A stretch of DNA of 64,000 nucleotides from Pseudomonas syringae (lineage in GTDB: Bacteria > Pseudomonadota > Gammaproteobacteria > Pseudomonadales > Pseudomonadaceae), in NCBI RefSeq assembly GCF_001698815.1, contig NZ_LGSI01000074.1, positions 233,924 through 297,923 on the forward strand, in the 5' to 3' direction. The notes beneath the pieces are model-generated. The model saw only the letters and a program-made list of their open reading frames with translations, made no database searches and had not been told where the DNA came from. The first letter of the stretch is position 1; every line of letters starts with the position of its first letter. Positions 1-8,727 of the stretch are shown here, in pieces. Both the position numbers and the translations under genes were made by a program.

Positions 1-1
1 T

Positions 2-139
2 GCTGGGCAGAGCGCGTTTTGGGATGAGCAGGGTCGATGCGTTGCGTCCACGGACGGCGTGGGGAACCGCTTGCTGATCGTCTCGAAACAGCTTTCTGGG
101 TGGCAAGGTTTTGAAACTCCAGTATCCGTTACTTCCTAA
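2..139 (+). CDS. Carbon-nitrogen hydrolase, C-terminal end (partial)
   Basis: The frame is open from the window edge and ends at TAA 137-139, giving the last 45 residues of a protein. The stretch GQSAFWDEQGRCVA resembles the C-terminal strand of the nitrilase / carbon-nitrogen hydrolase superfamily, where a G-Q-S-x-x-W/D-x-x-G pattern precedes the tail. The catalytic Glu-Lys-Cys residues would lie upstream, outside the window, so the substrate cannot be judged. It reads towards the AraC gene that follows after about 130 bases. Confidence 0.5.
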   Translation, partial: AGQSAFWDEQGRCVASTDGVGNRLLIVSKQLSGWQGFETPVSVTS

Positions 140-271
140 ATCCGGCGATGCGTTTGAACGCACCTACGACGTTAAAAGGGGGACCACCTATGCGCCGCCC
201 TAGACGTCGAACAGATCAAGGCATTTGCGAAGTCTGGTACTGTGTAACCATCATCGCCTTGGTGCCGCACT

Positions 272-1084
272 ATGCCGAATCACATCCCTACCAGCGACTG
301 GGTTAAACGCTCGCCCGCAGCTCGAAAAATGGAAAGCATCGAAGCCTTCTTTAGCGGGCATGGCTTCACCCCTCACCGTCACGACACTTATGCCATTGGC
401 ACAACCCTGTCCGGCGTCCAAAGCTTCCAGTACCGTCACTGTCAACGTCACAGTCTGCCTGGCAATATCCTGGTGTTGCATCCTGATGAGGTGCATGACG
501 GCCAAGCAGGCACCGAGGCAGGTTTTCGCTATCGGATGGTGTACATCGAGCCGGCTTTGATTCAGCAGGTATTGGGCGGAAAACCGCTGCCATTTATTGA
601 AGGAGGGTTGTCTGATGACCCTCGGTTGCATCGGGCTACTCGGACGTTGTTGTGCAACCTGGACTCCGTTATGGAGCCGTTCGAAGAAGACGACGTGATT
701 TATGACCTGGCGCAAGCGCTAGATCAGATATCAGGACAGAGAGTGTCCCGCAAGGCACTGGACTTTGTCGCTGCGGAGCGGGCGCGAGCGTTTATTCATT
801 CTGCACTGGATCGAGTGGTTACACTGGATGAACTGTCAGAGGCTAGTGGTCGAGACCGGTGGAGTCTTAGCAGAGACTTCCGCGCTCTCTATGGTACGAG
901 CCCCTACCGGTACATGACTCATCGACGACTTGATCTAGCCAGGGCCATGCTGACGTCGGGCTATCCATTGGCAGAATCGGCCATATCTGCGGGTTTCTTC
1001 GACCAAAGCCATATGACTCGGCAGTTCATCCAAGCCTATGGCGTGTCGCCTGGAAGGTGGCTGAAGCGTCTGAAACTGCTTTGA
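272..1084 (+). CDS. AraC-family transcriptional regulator
   Basis: This 270-residue protein has the usual two-part AraC layout. An N-terminal effector-binding cupin-like domain (about residues 25-110) carries the F-x-P-H-R-H-D-x-Y pattern. Two helix-turn-helix motifs fill roughly residues 170-265; the second includes ESAISAGFFDQSHMTRQF and ends with the typical Y-G-V-S-P-G-R-W signature. Length is normal for AraC regulators of small-molecule catabolism or export. It lies just upstream of, and co-directional with, a small cupin gene, so it may control that gene or the hydrolase before it. The effector is unknown. Confidence 0.88.
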   Translation: MPNHIPTSDWVKRSPAARKMESIEAFFSGHGFTPHRHDTYAIGTTLSGVQSFQYRHCQRHSLPGNILVLHPDEVHDGQAGTEAGFRYRMVYIEPALIQQVLGGKPLPFIEGGLSDDPRLHRATRTLLCNLDSVMEPFEEDDVIYDLAQALDQISGQRVSRKALDFVAAERARAFIHSALDRVVTLDELSEASGRDRWSLSRDFRALYGTSPYRYMTHRRLDLARAMLTSGYPLAESAISAGFFDQSHMTRQFIQAYGVSPGRWLKRLKLL

Positions 1085-1181
1085 CCTGATTGCCGTCGTT
1101 ACCCTGCACAATCATGCAATACGCGTTTTCGCTTTCTGCTTAAAGTCAGGCTTCGATTTCTTGAACACTTGAGAGACCCAA

Positions 1182-1568
1182 ATGTCTGATAGATCTGCTG
1201 CGACCCTCTACGCCTCAATCAACTTTTCGAAAAAATACGCCCTATTTAGTGAGCAATGGGCGCCTAAGGTCATCGCGCAAATGAACGACTATCAGTTCAA
1301 AGTCGTGAAGATTGAGGGGGATTTTATCTGGCATTGCCACGTCGATACAGATGAAACGTTTATCGTATTGGAGGGGCAGCTTCGCATTGACTTCAGGGAT
1401 GGAGCAGTGACGGTCGAGCAAGGCGAAATGTATGTAGTACCCAAGGGCACTGAGCATAAACCCTACGCTGAGCGAGAGGTGCGGTTATTGCTGATCGAGC
1501 CCTGCGGCGTATTGAATACCGGCGATGAGACAGGCGCAAGGACAGCAGTTAATGACGTCTGGATCTAG
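1182..1568 (+). CDS. Small cupin-domain protein
   Basis: This 128-residue single-domain protein has the two cupin motifs. The first is W-H-C-H-x-D-x-D-E-T-F-I-V-L-E-G (about residues 49-65), supplying the H-x-H and Glu metal ligands. The second is the P-K-G-T-E-H-K-P stretch around residue 87-94, with the third His. A metal-binding beta-barrel of this size may be an isomerase, dioxygenase or sugar/ligand-binding protein, and nothing in the sequence decides which. It ends only 9 bases before the left end of the IS66 element, so the native downstream neighbour has been separated from it. Confidence 0.82.
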   Translation: MSDRSAATLYASINFSKKYALFSEQWAPKVIAQMNDYQFKVVKIEGDFIWHCHVDTDETFIVLEGQLRIDFRDGAVTVEQGEMYVVPKGTEHKPYAEREVRLLLIEPCGVLNTGDETGARTAVNDVWI

Positions 1569-1602
1569 GAAAAAATGTAAGCGCCCAACTCACTTTGCGT
1601 GA

Positions 1603-3129
1603 TTAAACGGGCGCCCACCGGTGTGGCAGCAACTCAGTAATTTCACTTGCTCGCTGCGTTGGCAGTCGCGCCAGAACGTCTTTCAAGTAAGCATATGGGT
1701 CATGCCCGTTGAGTTTGGCCGACTGGATCAGGCTCATCAGCGCCGCCGCGCGTTTGCCACTGCGCAACGATCCTGCGAAGAACCAGTTCTTGCGTCCAAG
1801 AGCCCATGGCCGGATCTGCTGTTCGATGTGGTTGTTATCAATAGGCACCGCGCCGTCATCCAGATAACGTGACAATGCCGGCCAGCGTTTCAGGCTGTAA
1901 TCCAGAGCCTTGGCAATGGCCACGCCATCATGCACAAGCTCGCGCTGGGCGATCATCCAGGCGTGCAGCCTATCCATCACGGGGACGGCTTTTTCTTGCC
2001 GTATTCGTCGCCGTAAATCTGGCTTCAGGTCGCGGATCTCACTTTCGATTTCGTATAGCAACTGGATAGAGCGCAGTGCCTGCTCGGCGAGCGTGCTCTT
2101 GTTCGTGGCGTGCAGGTCGAAGAACTTGCGCCGGGCATGGGCAATGCAACCGATTTCGGTGACGCCCAATGCGAAACTGGCCTTGTAGCCACCAAAATCG
2201 TCGCACACCAGTTTGCCTTTCCAGTCTTGCAGGAAGTTGCGCGCATGCTCGCCCGAGCGGCTGGGGCTGAAGTCGTACACCACTGCGTGGACGTCGGCTG
2301 ATGCGGTGGTCGCGTAGGCCCAGACGTAGCCACGATGGGTTTTCTTCGCGCCAGGCATGAGCACCTGTACCGGTGTTTCATCGGCGTGCACCACGCCATG
2401 GGTGAGCACCACTTCGCGCAGGGCATCAACCAGCGGTTGCAACTGCACACCGCAGGTGCCGACCCACTGGGCCAAGGTCGAGCGCGGGATGGCAAAGCCA
2501 GCCCGGCCAAAGATCTTTTCCTGGCGATACAGCGGCAAATGATCACCATATTTGGCAACCATCACTTGAGCCAGCAGCCCGGCAGTGGGGATGCCTTTGT
2601 CGATGATCTGCGCGGAGACGGGTGCCTGGATCAGCGTTTCGCAGTCATCACAGACCCATTTTCCACGGACATGGCGCTCGACGGTAAACACGCCCGGCGT
2701 GTAGTCCAGCTTCTCGCTGACATCTTCACCGATGCGCTTGAGCGCGCAGCCACATGGGCAGTGAGTGTTGTCTGGTTCGTGATGGATCAACGTGCGCGGA
2801 AACTCTGGCGGCAATGTCGCGCGTTTAGGCTTTTGATTTTTCTCAGGCTGCGTTGGAGCCGCTTGCTAGGCTTGAAGCTCAGCCTCAATCGCGGCGATAT
2901 CGGTATCGATCAGGTCATCGAGCAGGCTGGCCTGCTCTGGATTCAGCTGCTCGCTGCGCTTGGCAAACTTGAAACGTTTGAGCTGCGCGATTTCGTGGGT
3001 CAGCTTCTCGATAACCTTTTGCTCGCGGTTGATCTTCTTGCCCATGGTCTCGACTTGCGACAGCAACTGCGCCGCGAGGGCGCGCAGTTGGTCGGAGGAC
3101 ATTTGGTCGAGATCGGGAGAAAAAGTCAT
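1603..3129 (-). pseudogene. tnpC: IS66 transposase TnpC with in-frame amber codon
   Basis: The N-terminal part (3129-2866) has the leucine-zipper-like region and the K-R-F-K-F-A-K-R-S-E-Q motif of IS66 transposases. After a TAG at 2866-2868 the same frame continues without another stop to 1603, through the zinc-finger-like CPCGCALKRIGEDVSEKLDY region, the DDE domain (VHADETPVQV; the Asp in VCDDFGGYK) and the C-terminal DNNHIEQQIRPWALGRKNW block. Read through, the protein would be about 508 residues, the family norm. The residue at the stop is probably Gln (CAG to TAG). Without readthrough only an 87-residue N-terminus, or a C-terminal piece from an internal TTG, could be made. Confidence 0.85.
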
Positions 3130-3191
3130 GCCTTGGATTTTACCAAAGCAGGTCGCTTGCAGCAGTAGGCCAAGGCGCCAATTTCAGCTTT

Positions 3192-3527
3192 TTAAAGCAG
3201 TGTGATCGCACCGCTACTGACCATGCGTTGCCAGGGTAAACCCAACACCAAGGCCTGAAGTTGCTCGGTATTCAACTCCAGTTCAGGACCTTGGCGAATG
3301 CCTGGCCAGTGGAACTTGCCTTGGTTCAATCGGCGAGCCGCCAGCCAGACGCCAAACCCATCATGCACCAGCACTTTCATTCGAGTGGCGCGGCGATTGG
3401 CAAACAGATAAGCGCAGTGCGGCTTCGCCGCACCGAACACCGCGATCACCCTGGCCAGCGCAGTCTCGGTGCCGGCACGCATGTCCATGGGTTCGGTGGC
3501 GAGCCAGATGGAGTCGATGCGGACCAT
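3192..3527 (-). CDS. tnpB: IS66 accessory protein TnpB
   Basis: This 111-residue protein begins MVRIDSIWLATEPMDMRAG, the typical TnpB start; the longer open frame upstream is tnpA sequence read in another frame. It carries the conserved stretches CAYLFANRRATRMKVLVHDGFG and RLNQGKFHWP. TnpB is required for transposition in IS66 elements that carry it, but its biochemical role is not settled. The ATG normally overlaps the tnpA stop as ATGA; here the second codon is GTC, which removes that stop (see tnpA). Confidence 0.88.
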   Translation of the reverse strand: MVRIDSIWLATEPMDMRAGTETALARVIAVFGAAKPHCAYLFANRRATRMKVLVHDGFGVWLAARRLNQGKFHWPGIRQGPELELNTEQLQALVLGLPWQRMVSSGAITLL

Positions 3528-3847
3528 TGAGTGAGCCCACGGATGAATCGGGCGCACCCTTCGGGATTTGAGGATGGCCACTTTACAGTGAGCGTCTGCT
3601 GGCCAAAAGGGACTTCAATGCTGACAGGCATTTGCTGATTGGGTTGGATGTCGGCCTCCAGCTTCAACGGAATGAAAGCGGGTAAAGCCGGTACTTGATG
3701 ATCCCGATAAACAGGTATCCATTTGCGAACCAGGTTGGCATTGATGCCGTGCCGCAATGCTACGCTGGCGATCGAGACGCCAGGTTGCAGGCATTCCTGA
3801 ACGACCTGGGTTTTAAAAAATTTGGAATAAGAGCTTCGTTGGCGCAT
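3446..3847 (-). CDS. tnpA: IS66 accessory protein TnpA, stop codon lost
   Basis: The protein begins MRQRSSYSKFFKTQVVQECLQPG and continues through an N-terminal helix-turn-helix region (GVSIASVALRHGINANLVRKW) and the C-terminal KWPSSNPEGCARFIRGLTQ block. In related elements the frame ends right after this block at a TGA that overlaps the tnpB ATG. Here that position reads TGG, so translation would run about 27 codons further into tnpB, to 3446, adding an unrelated tail. The base change is seen directly; its effect on function is inference. The start was chosen because family members begin M-R-x-R-x-S-Y; the open frame extends 11 codons upstream. Confidence 0.8.
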   Translation of the reverse strand: MRQRSSYSKFFKTQVVQECLQPGVSIASVALRHGINANLVRKWIPVYRDHQVPALPAFIPLKLEADIQPNQQMPVSIEVPFGQQTLTVKWPSSNPEGCARFIRGLTQWSASTPSGSPPNPWTCVPAPRLRWPG

Positions 3848-3949
3848 GGCAATCCTGACGATAAGGACGATGGTGTCCACGTATTTTTAAGTGGAGAACA
3901 TCGCCCTTATGGCTGGGATCAGGTAGGTGACTTCACCGGCCGGTTACAG

Positions 3950-4842
3950 AAGGTGAACTGGATATAGGATGCGGATATCACGTCGTTCTTTGATGAGATC
4001 GACCATGAATGGATGCTGATGTTTCTGGGACACTGGATTGCAGACCGGCGTCTGCTCGGGCTTATCTGCAAATGGCTTCAGGCGGGAATAATGGAAGAAG
4101 GCCGTAGGGTGGCTGCGACCAAGGGGACTCCTCAAGGCGCAGTGATATCGCCGTTGCTGGCGAATATCTATCTTCACTACGTGCTGGATCTGTGGGCAAG
4201 GCAGGGGCGTCAGCGCCACTCCCGTGGTGATATGGTCGTTGTACGATATGCGGACGACAGCGTGGTGGGTTTCAGGACGCAATGGCAGGCTCAGCAGTTC
4301 TTGGAGCAATTGCGGGAACGGCTAGCCAGGTTCGGTTTATCGCTCAACGCTTCGAAGACACGGCTGATTGAGTTTGGTCGTTTTGCTGTGAGACATCGTA
4401 GAAAGCGAGGCTTGGGTAAACCGGAGACGTTTGACTTCCTGGTTTTCACACACTGTTGTAGTACCAACAGAAACGGTGGCTTTCAAATACTGCGTCTGAC
4501 GGTCAAGAAGCGAATGCGTGCAACGCTGCTGGCTATTCGGGATGAGCTAAAACGCCGCCGTCATGAACCCATCCGGGTTCAAGGGCAATGGCTCACACGG
4601 GTGGTGAGTGGTTCTTCAATTACCACGCGGTACCGGGAAACCTGATACGTCTTGGCGGTTTTCGTCTGGCGGTATGCCGTCTATGGCGGCAAGCTCTCAA
4701 GTGACGCAGCCAGCGAAATAGGCTTCAATGGTCACGCTACGGACGTCTTGCCGACCTCTACATACCTAGACCCAGAAATACACATCCTTACCCTGAGGAT
4801 CGCTTCGCGTCACGTACCCAAGGCAGGAGCCGTATGCGGTAG
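3950..4842 (+). pseudogene. Group II intron reverse transcriptase/maturase, decayed
   Basis: Homology begins in mid-protein with DADITSFFDEIDHEW (RT motif 1-2 region) and passes through GTPQGAVISPLLANIYLHY and the catalytic YADD box (VVRYADDSVVGF). The frame is broken at least three times: TAG at 3965-3967 just before DADI, a missing base near 4613 that diverts the end into SSITTRYRET instead of YFNYHAVPGN, and TGA near 4710 inside the maturase/thumb region. Restoring these gives a C-terminus ending at TAG 4840-4842. The 5' part of the protein and the intron domains I-IV upstream are missing, probably lost at the IS66 junction at 3947. Confidence 0.85.
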
Positions 4843-4902
4843 TTCCGCACGTACGGACCTGTGCGGGGAGGGGCGGCAGGCAACTGCCGTCCCTACCGCG
4901 AC
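4827..4902 (+). ncRNA. Group II intron domains V and VI (first remnant)
   Basis: GAGCCGTATGCGGTAG followed by CCGCACGTACGGACC forms the 34-nt bulged hairpin expected of domain V, overlapping the end of the RT frame as is usual. A second hairpin (GGGCGGCAG, loop GCAA, CTGCCGTCCC; about 4868-4891) fits domain VI, and the following CTACCGCGAC (to about 4902) resembles the 3' splice-site end. This is an intron 3' end without its 5' domains. Structure assignments are by eye. Confidence 0.7.
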
Positions 4903-4904
4903 CC

Positions 4905-5597
4905 CTGACCAAGCCGTCCAAGGCGAACATCGGGGCTCTCCTTGCCAAGGTTGATCAAGACCAACAAAACGGTACGACAGGCTAACTTGATAGGTTTTCT
5001 CAACCCGGTTCTACGGGGCTGGGCGAACTATCACAGTCATTTCGTCACCAAGAAGGTCTTCAACCAGGTGGACAGCGCAGTGTGGGAAATGCTCTGGCGA
5101 TGGGCGGTAAGTCGCCACCCTCCCAAGACACGCCGATGTGTGAAGGATCGGTATTTCAAAGTACAAGGGGCGCGTCGATGGGTATTCTCATGTGCTGAAA
5201 AATCCGCCGACGGTCGGAAGCGTCAATACACGTTATTGGACGCCTCGGACACGCCAGTTGTGCGACATATCAAGGTCAAGGCTGCTGCCAACCTTCACGA
5301 CCCTGAATGGGATGAGTACTTCGAGTCTCGCTGGGGCAAGAGGGGGCTCACCTCGGTAAAAGGTCGAGCCAAGCTGTATCGGATATGGGTGCAACAGGGC
5401 TGCCAGTGCTGCGCCTGCTTCAAGCCGGTGACCGAAGACACGCCTTGGCATAGTCGCCACATTGTGAAACTAGGTCATGGCGGAACGGACGCGGCGGCCA
5501 ATTTTGAGAGCTATCACCTGCGCTGCCCGAGGGATGTGCAATTTGCCAATGCCAATGATGTACAACCGGGTGCCTATAGGTGCCTTAGCAGAGGCTT
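4905..5597 (+). pseudogene. Second group II intron RT: maturase and HNH endonuclease part only
   Basis: Starting right after the first intron end, TKPSKANIGALLAKV, then (after a frameshift near 4950) NKTVRQANLIGFLNPVLRGWANYHSHF, is the domain X/maturase part of a different group II intron protein. A C-terminal HNH endonuclease follows, with its CQCCACFKPV Cys pair and the SRHIVKLGHGGTD histidine block. The catalytic RT domain is absent. No stop is found before the intron's own domain V, so the open frame simply runs on into the RNA. Position suggests that the first intron lies inside this gene. Confidence 0.75.
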
Positions 5598-5672
5598 GAG
5601 CCGTGTGCTGGGAAACTCGCATGCACGGTTATTAGGGAGTTGGACGCGGCCAACCGTGTCTGACTACCCGAC
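5598..5672 (+). ncRNA. Group II intron domains V and VI (second remnant)
   Basis: GAGCCGTGTGCTGGGAAACT followed by CGCATGCACGGTTATT is a classic domain V hairpin. Downstream, GGACGCGG and CCGTGTCT pair over 8 bp around a CCAA loop as domain VI. The 3' end CTGACTACCCGAC falls at about 5672. The exon that follows is not recognisable for about 70 bases; it contains an 8-bp inverted repeat (GTTTGCCG 5714-5721, CGGCAAAC 5735-5742). Confidence 0.75.
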
Positions 5673-5742
5673 CAGCAGATCAGATCATGGGCTCTTGGAC
5701 GCTCGAACTGGTTGTTTGCCGATTCGTTGCGCAGCGGCAAAC

Positions 5743-6012
5743 GAACGGGCACGTAACCTTCCACGAAATTCCCGTTTTCGACTCCTGTGTGACATGACCC
5801 GAGATTGGCAGGAACGCCAAGTTTTTCTTTGACGGCGCTCATGTTTTCTTCCTCATGATCCACCACACTGTAACCCTGTCCCTCAGGTACACGATCCATT
5901 TGGTGCAGCAACCACAGTTTGGATCTCGGTACACGTCTATCGATTTTCTGGCATCCGCTTGCCCACGGGAGGAGAACCCGACTATCAAGACAATGGACAA
6001 GGCAAGGCCAAC
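5743..6012 (-). pseudogene. DUF411 metal-associated periplasmic protein, broken
   Basis: On the minus strand a hydrophobic signal-like stretch (GLALSIVLIVGF) is followed by the DUF411 N-terminal motif VYRDPNCGCCTKWI, which has the Cys cluster. A one-base deletion near 5895 shifts the frame. The rest, QGYSVVDHEEENMSAVKEKLGVPANLGSCHTG and VEGYVPV, is the conserved second half of the family. Similarity stops abruptly at about 5743, where unrelated sequence leads to the group II intron end. DUF411 proteins are often encoded with copper and other metal resistance genes, so this was probably the left edge of the metal block that starts at 6222. No convincing start codon is seen. Confidence 0.65.
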
Positions 6013-6221
6013 TTTATTAATCGGATTGGGGGCATGACGACTGTGGCTCTTGCTTGAAGGGGAGGGAACAGTGACCTTACTTTTGCTGAGGTTGTCGAAT
6101 TATTCATTGCCGTTACAACTCGAATATGTAACCAGATGAAAACGGGCAGCGGCTAGGGTCAACGCGACTCGCGGGTAGCTTCTGTTTGCATCAGTTAGGG
6201 GGCCAAGCTAACCCCTGCTGA

Positions 6222-7613
6222 CTAGGCCGTTTTAGGAAAAATCAGGCTGAACGTCGTGACGTGCCCTAGCTCGCTCTCTACCGCAACACGTCCGCCGTGT
6301 AGGCTCATGATCGAGCGGACGATCGCGAGTCCCAACCCTGTCCCACCTTGTTGACGAGCACGGCTGGCATGAACCCTATAGAAACGATCAAACAAGCGGG
6401 GCAGATGAACAGCTTCAATGCCCTCACCTAAATTGCGTACGGCAAGAGATACTTCATCCTCGTGCATGTCCAGGGCGATAGTGATGGCGCTACCGGGGAT
6501 GCCGTGTCTGATGGCGTTGGACAGCAAGTTTGAAATGGCTCGCTGGATCATGAGCCGATCTCCCTGGGTATGTGCGCTACCCTGAACCATCAATTCCATT
6601 TCTTTCTCGTCGGCTGCCAGTGAGAACAGCTCGGAAACCTTTTCGGCCTCCTCCTGCAAATCGATGGTGGTGAAGGCAAGCGGTGCCTGCGGTTGGCTGA
6701 CACTTGCGAGGAAAAGCATCTGGGACACCATACGCGACAGGCGCTCAAGTTCTTCAGTACATGATTCAAGAACCTGTTTGTACTCTGCTGGTGGACGCTC
6801 CCTGGATAACGTTACCTGGGCTTTGCCCATGAGGTTGTTCATGGGAGATCGCAGTTCGTGGGCCAAGTCATCTGAGAACTGGGCCAGCTGTTGCACATCT
6901 CCGTCCAGCCGGTGAAGCATGAAATTGACTGCATGCGCCAAGTCCCGCAACTCATCAGGCAGATTAGTGACTTTCATTCGATGGGAAAGATCCCGCGCCG
7001 ATACTCGCTCAGCCACCTTGCGGAAAGCCCGTAGCGGTTTTAATCCGCGATGGACAATCCACCAGGCGCACCCGCCCACCAACAGCAGGATAAACGGCAA
7101 CGCGATAATCGTGGATTTGACATAGGCGTTGAGCAGCGTGGCATCGTTCTTTCTATCAAGCGACAGCATGACCAAAACGGTTTGATCGTTCTTGAGCCTA
7201 ACCAGTTTGTGAGCCATCAGAACTTCAAACCCCTCGGGCGATTTAAACTGCTCGAAATCAGGGTATCCGACGCTCGCCGTGACCAGTGGAAGCTCCATGT
7301 TTTCATTGTTTCCAAGGTTCAATAAACGCCTGCGGGGAACGCTTGAATCCAAGATGGTCAGGGTAAAGTTATCGTGCCCGATGATCTGATCGCGCAGATT
7401 ATGAGGATGGAGCACGATATCGGCTGCGGTGATCGAACTCTCAGCCAAGCTATGTTCGATCTGCTGAAGTTTTTCTCCCAGCCCGTCCGTTGCGCGCAGA
7501 TCAAGCTGGTGTGAAATGGTGGCATAGGCAAACGCTGCCATCACCAACACCAGAAAGGCGCTCATTGCCGTGACCGTCAAGCCTAACCTCATGGATAGGC
7601 GTGTCGGCCTCAT
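6222..7613 (-). CDS. czcS: Heavy-metal sensor histidine kinase (CzcS/CopS type)
   Basis: This 463-residue inner-membrane sensor kinase has membrane segment 1 at about residues 10-33, a periplasmic sensor domain of about 130 residues, membrane segment 2 at about 168-188 and then a HAMP linker. The HisKA domain has its phospho-acceptor at His252 (DDLAHELRSPMNN). The ATPase domain has the N box (SNLLSNAIRHG) and the G box GTGLGLAIV. Layout and length match the CusS/CopS/CzcS heavy-metal kinases. Its start overlaps the response-regulator stop by 4 bases, so the two are translationally coupled. Position next to czcCBA supports Zn/Cd/Co sensing, but the CopS and CusS relatives sense copper or silver, and the sequence alone does not separate these. 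Confidence 0.85.
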   Translation of the reverse strand: MRPTRLSMRLGLTVTAMSAFLVLVMAAFAYATISHQLDLRATDGLGEKLQQIEHSLAESSITAADIVLHPHNLRDQIIGHDNFTLTILDSSVPRRRLLNLGNNENMELPLVTASVGYPDFEQFKSPEGFEVLMAHKLVRLKNDQTVLVMLSLDRKNDATLLNAYVKSTIIALPFILLLVGGCAWWIVHRGLKPLRAFRKVAERVSARDLSHRMKVTNLPDELRDLAHAVNFMLHRLDGDVQQLAQFSDDLAHELRSPMNNLMGKAQVTLSRERPPAEYKQVLESCTEELERLSRMVSQMLFLASVSQPQAPLAFTTIDLQEEAEKVSELFSLAADEKEMELMVQGSAHTQGDRLMIQRAISNLLSNAIRHGIPGSAITIALDMHEDEVSLAVRNLGEGIEAVHLPRLFDRFYRVHASRARQQGGTGLGLAIVRSIMSLHGGRVAVESELGHVTTFSLIFPKTA

Positions 7614-8284
7614 TCGCGAGCTTCCAGTACATAGCCGACACCACGCAGCGTGTGGATGAGCTTATGCTCGAAGGGATCGTCAATTTTTGCGCGCAGCCGC
7701 CGAATCGAGACCTCAACCACATTGGTGTCGCAATCGAAATTCATGTCCCACACAAGGGAGATGATTTGGGTACGCGACATGACCTCTCCGCTGTGACGCA
7801 TCAACAGGTGAAGGAGGGCAAATTCCTTCGTCGTCAGATCAATCCGATGGGTGCCTCGAAAGGCTCTATGGCGGCCCTGATCCAGCTCAAGGTCGCCGAC
7901 GCGCAACACTTCGGGTAAGCCCGTTTGCTCACTGCGGCGCATGAGGGTACGAACCCGCGCAAGCAGCTCAGGAAACTCAAAAGGCTTCACCAGATAGTCG
8001 TCTGCGCCCATCTCCAATCCTCTGACTTTCTCATCGAGGCGGCCTCGGGCGGTGACCATCATGACTCTCGTGTTGTTGGTCTTCCTGAGTTGGGATAATA
8101 CTTCCCACCCCTCCATTTCAGGCAAGTTGACGTCCAGTATCACCATGTCATATGCCTGATGTCGTGCCAGGTAAAGTCCATCCAGGCCGGTGTTGGCTAT
8201 ATCGACAATATAGCCGCTCTCCGTTAAACCTTGGTGCATGTACTCGGCAGTTTTCGGCTCGTCCTCTACAACAAGGATTCGCAT
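7610..8284 (-). CDS. czcR: OmpR-family response regulator (CzcR/CopR type)
   Basis: This 224-residue protein has a receiver domain with the acidic pocket at Glu8/Asp9, the phosphorylation site Asp51 (VILDVNLPE) and Lys in LVKPFEF. A winged-helix DNA-binding domain follows, with VVEVSIRRLRAKIDDPF and the C-terminal HTLRGVGYVLE typical of heavy-metal response regulators. It is the first gene of the regulator operon and diverges from czcC across 443 bases. Its likely sites are ATTACAA-N2-TTGTAAT-like palindromes found upstream of several genes in this block. Confidence 0.9.
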   Translation of the reverse strand: MRILVVEDEPKTAEYMHQGLTESGYIVDIANTGLDGLYLARHQAYDMVILDVNLPEMEGWEVLSQLRKTNNTRVMMVTARGRLDEKVRGLEMGADDYLVKPFEFPELLARVRTLMRRSEQTGLPEVLRVGDLELDQGRHRAFRGTHRIDLTTKEFALLHLLMRHSGEVMSRTQIISLVWDMNFDCDTNVVEVSIRRLRAKIDDPFEHKLIHTLRGVGYVLEARE

Positions 8285-8727
8285 ATCATTGATTCCCGTT
8301 TTAATGTTGGTTACTTAAATGCGCTGTTGTTTTTGTATCAGGGCGCTATTTAAACGATATTTTCACAATTCACTTTACTAAGTATATTTTCAAGGCTGTA
8401 GTAACTTCAGGGTCAAGCTTTTTTCCCGTAGAACCGGCCCTCTCTGACCCGTAGCGACGTTTTGCCGCAGTGATTTACAGTCTTGCTTGATCACATAAGT
8501 CAATCGTTAAGTTATTGCATTTCATGTCCGGCGTGCGCTCTGCGGCTAGAAGTCGCAGTGTAAGACAAAATATTATCGGATTTGCCGGATAACGGAATTG
8601 TAATTTTCCAGTAATCCCTCTGATAACTCCTTTTGCATAAAGTCCTGCTATCTAATTCCGGCTGCGTGGCTGGAGTTGTAACTGTTCATATTATTTTGGT
8701 GACTTATGCGACTGGAGATGTGCAAAC
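8285..8727. promoter_or_regulatory. czcR-czcC divergent control region
   Basis: This 443-base AT-rich intergenic region separates the regulator operon from czcCBA. The clearest element is a direct repeat, TGTAAT (8599-8604) and AGTAAT (8610-8615), spaced 11 bp, the pattern OmpR-family dimers bind; its half-site matches the palindromes at 15947, 18677 and 18913. CGGAT is also repeated just upstream (near 8579 and 8588). No gene is seen in either strand. Confidence 0.5.

Larger units (their letters stand above)
1577..3947 (-). mobile_element. IS66-family insertion sequence (decayed)
   Basis: The three IS66 genes tnpA-tnpB-tnpC lie in the usual order on the minus strand. The left boundary begins GTAAGCGCCCAACTCAC at 1577; the opposite end, read on the minus strand from 3947, begins GTAACCGGCCGGTGAAGTC. 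Both fit the GTAAGCG-type IS66 terminus, though the match between them is weak after about 10 bases. Flanking octamers (1569-1576 and 3948-3955) do not match, so no 8-bp target duplication is seen; rearrangement or deletion at one end is likely. The right end abuts a group II intron reverse transcriptase fragment. The tnpC gene has an in-frame amber codon, so the copy is probably inactive. Confidence 0.75.

Noticed and set aside
2335..3168. Plus-strand frame of 277 codons across IS66 tnpC
   Set aside because: Antisense to the transposase, no family match.
1569..3955. Target-site duplication around the IS66 element
   Set aside because: The flanking octamers GAAAAAAT and AGAAGGTG do not match.
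6222..8284. Calling the two-component system CopRS or CusRS
   Set aside because: The paralogues are hard to separate by eye; adjacency to czcCBA with the D-D-E zinc-type motif in CzcA favours CzcRS, so copper sensing is kept only as an alternative.
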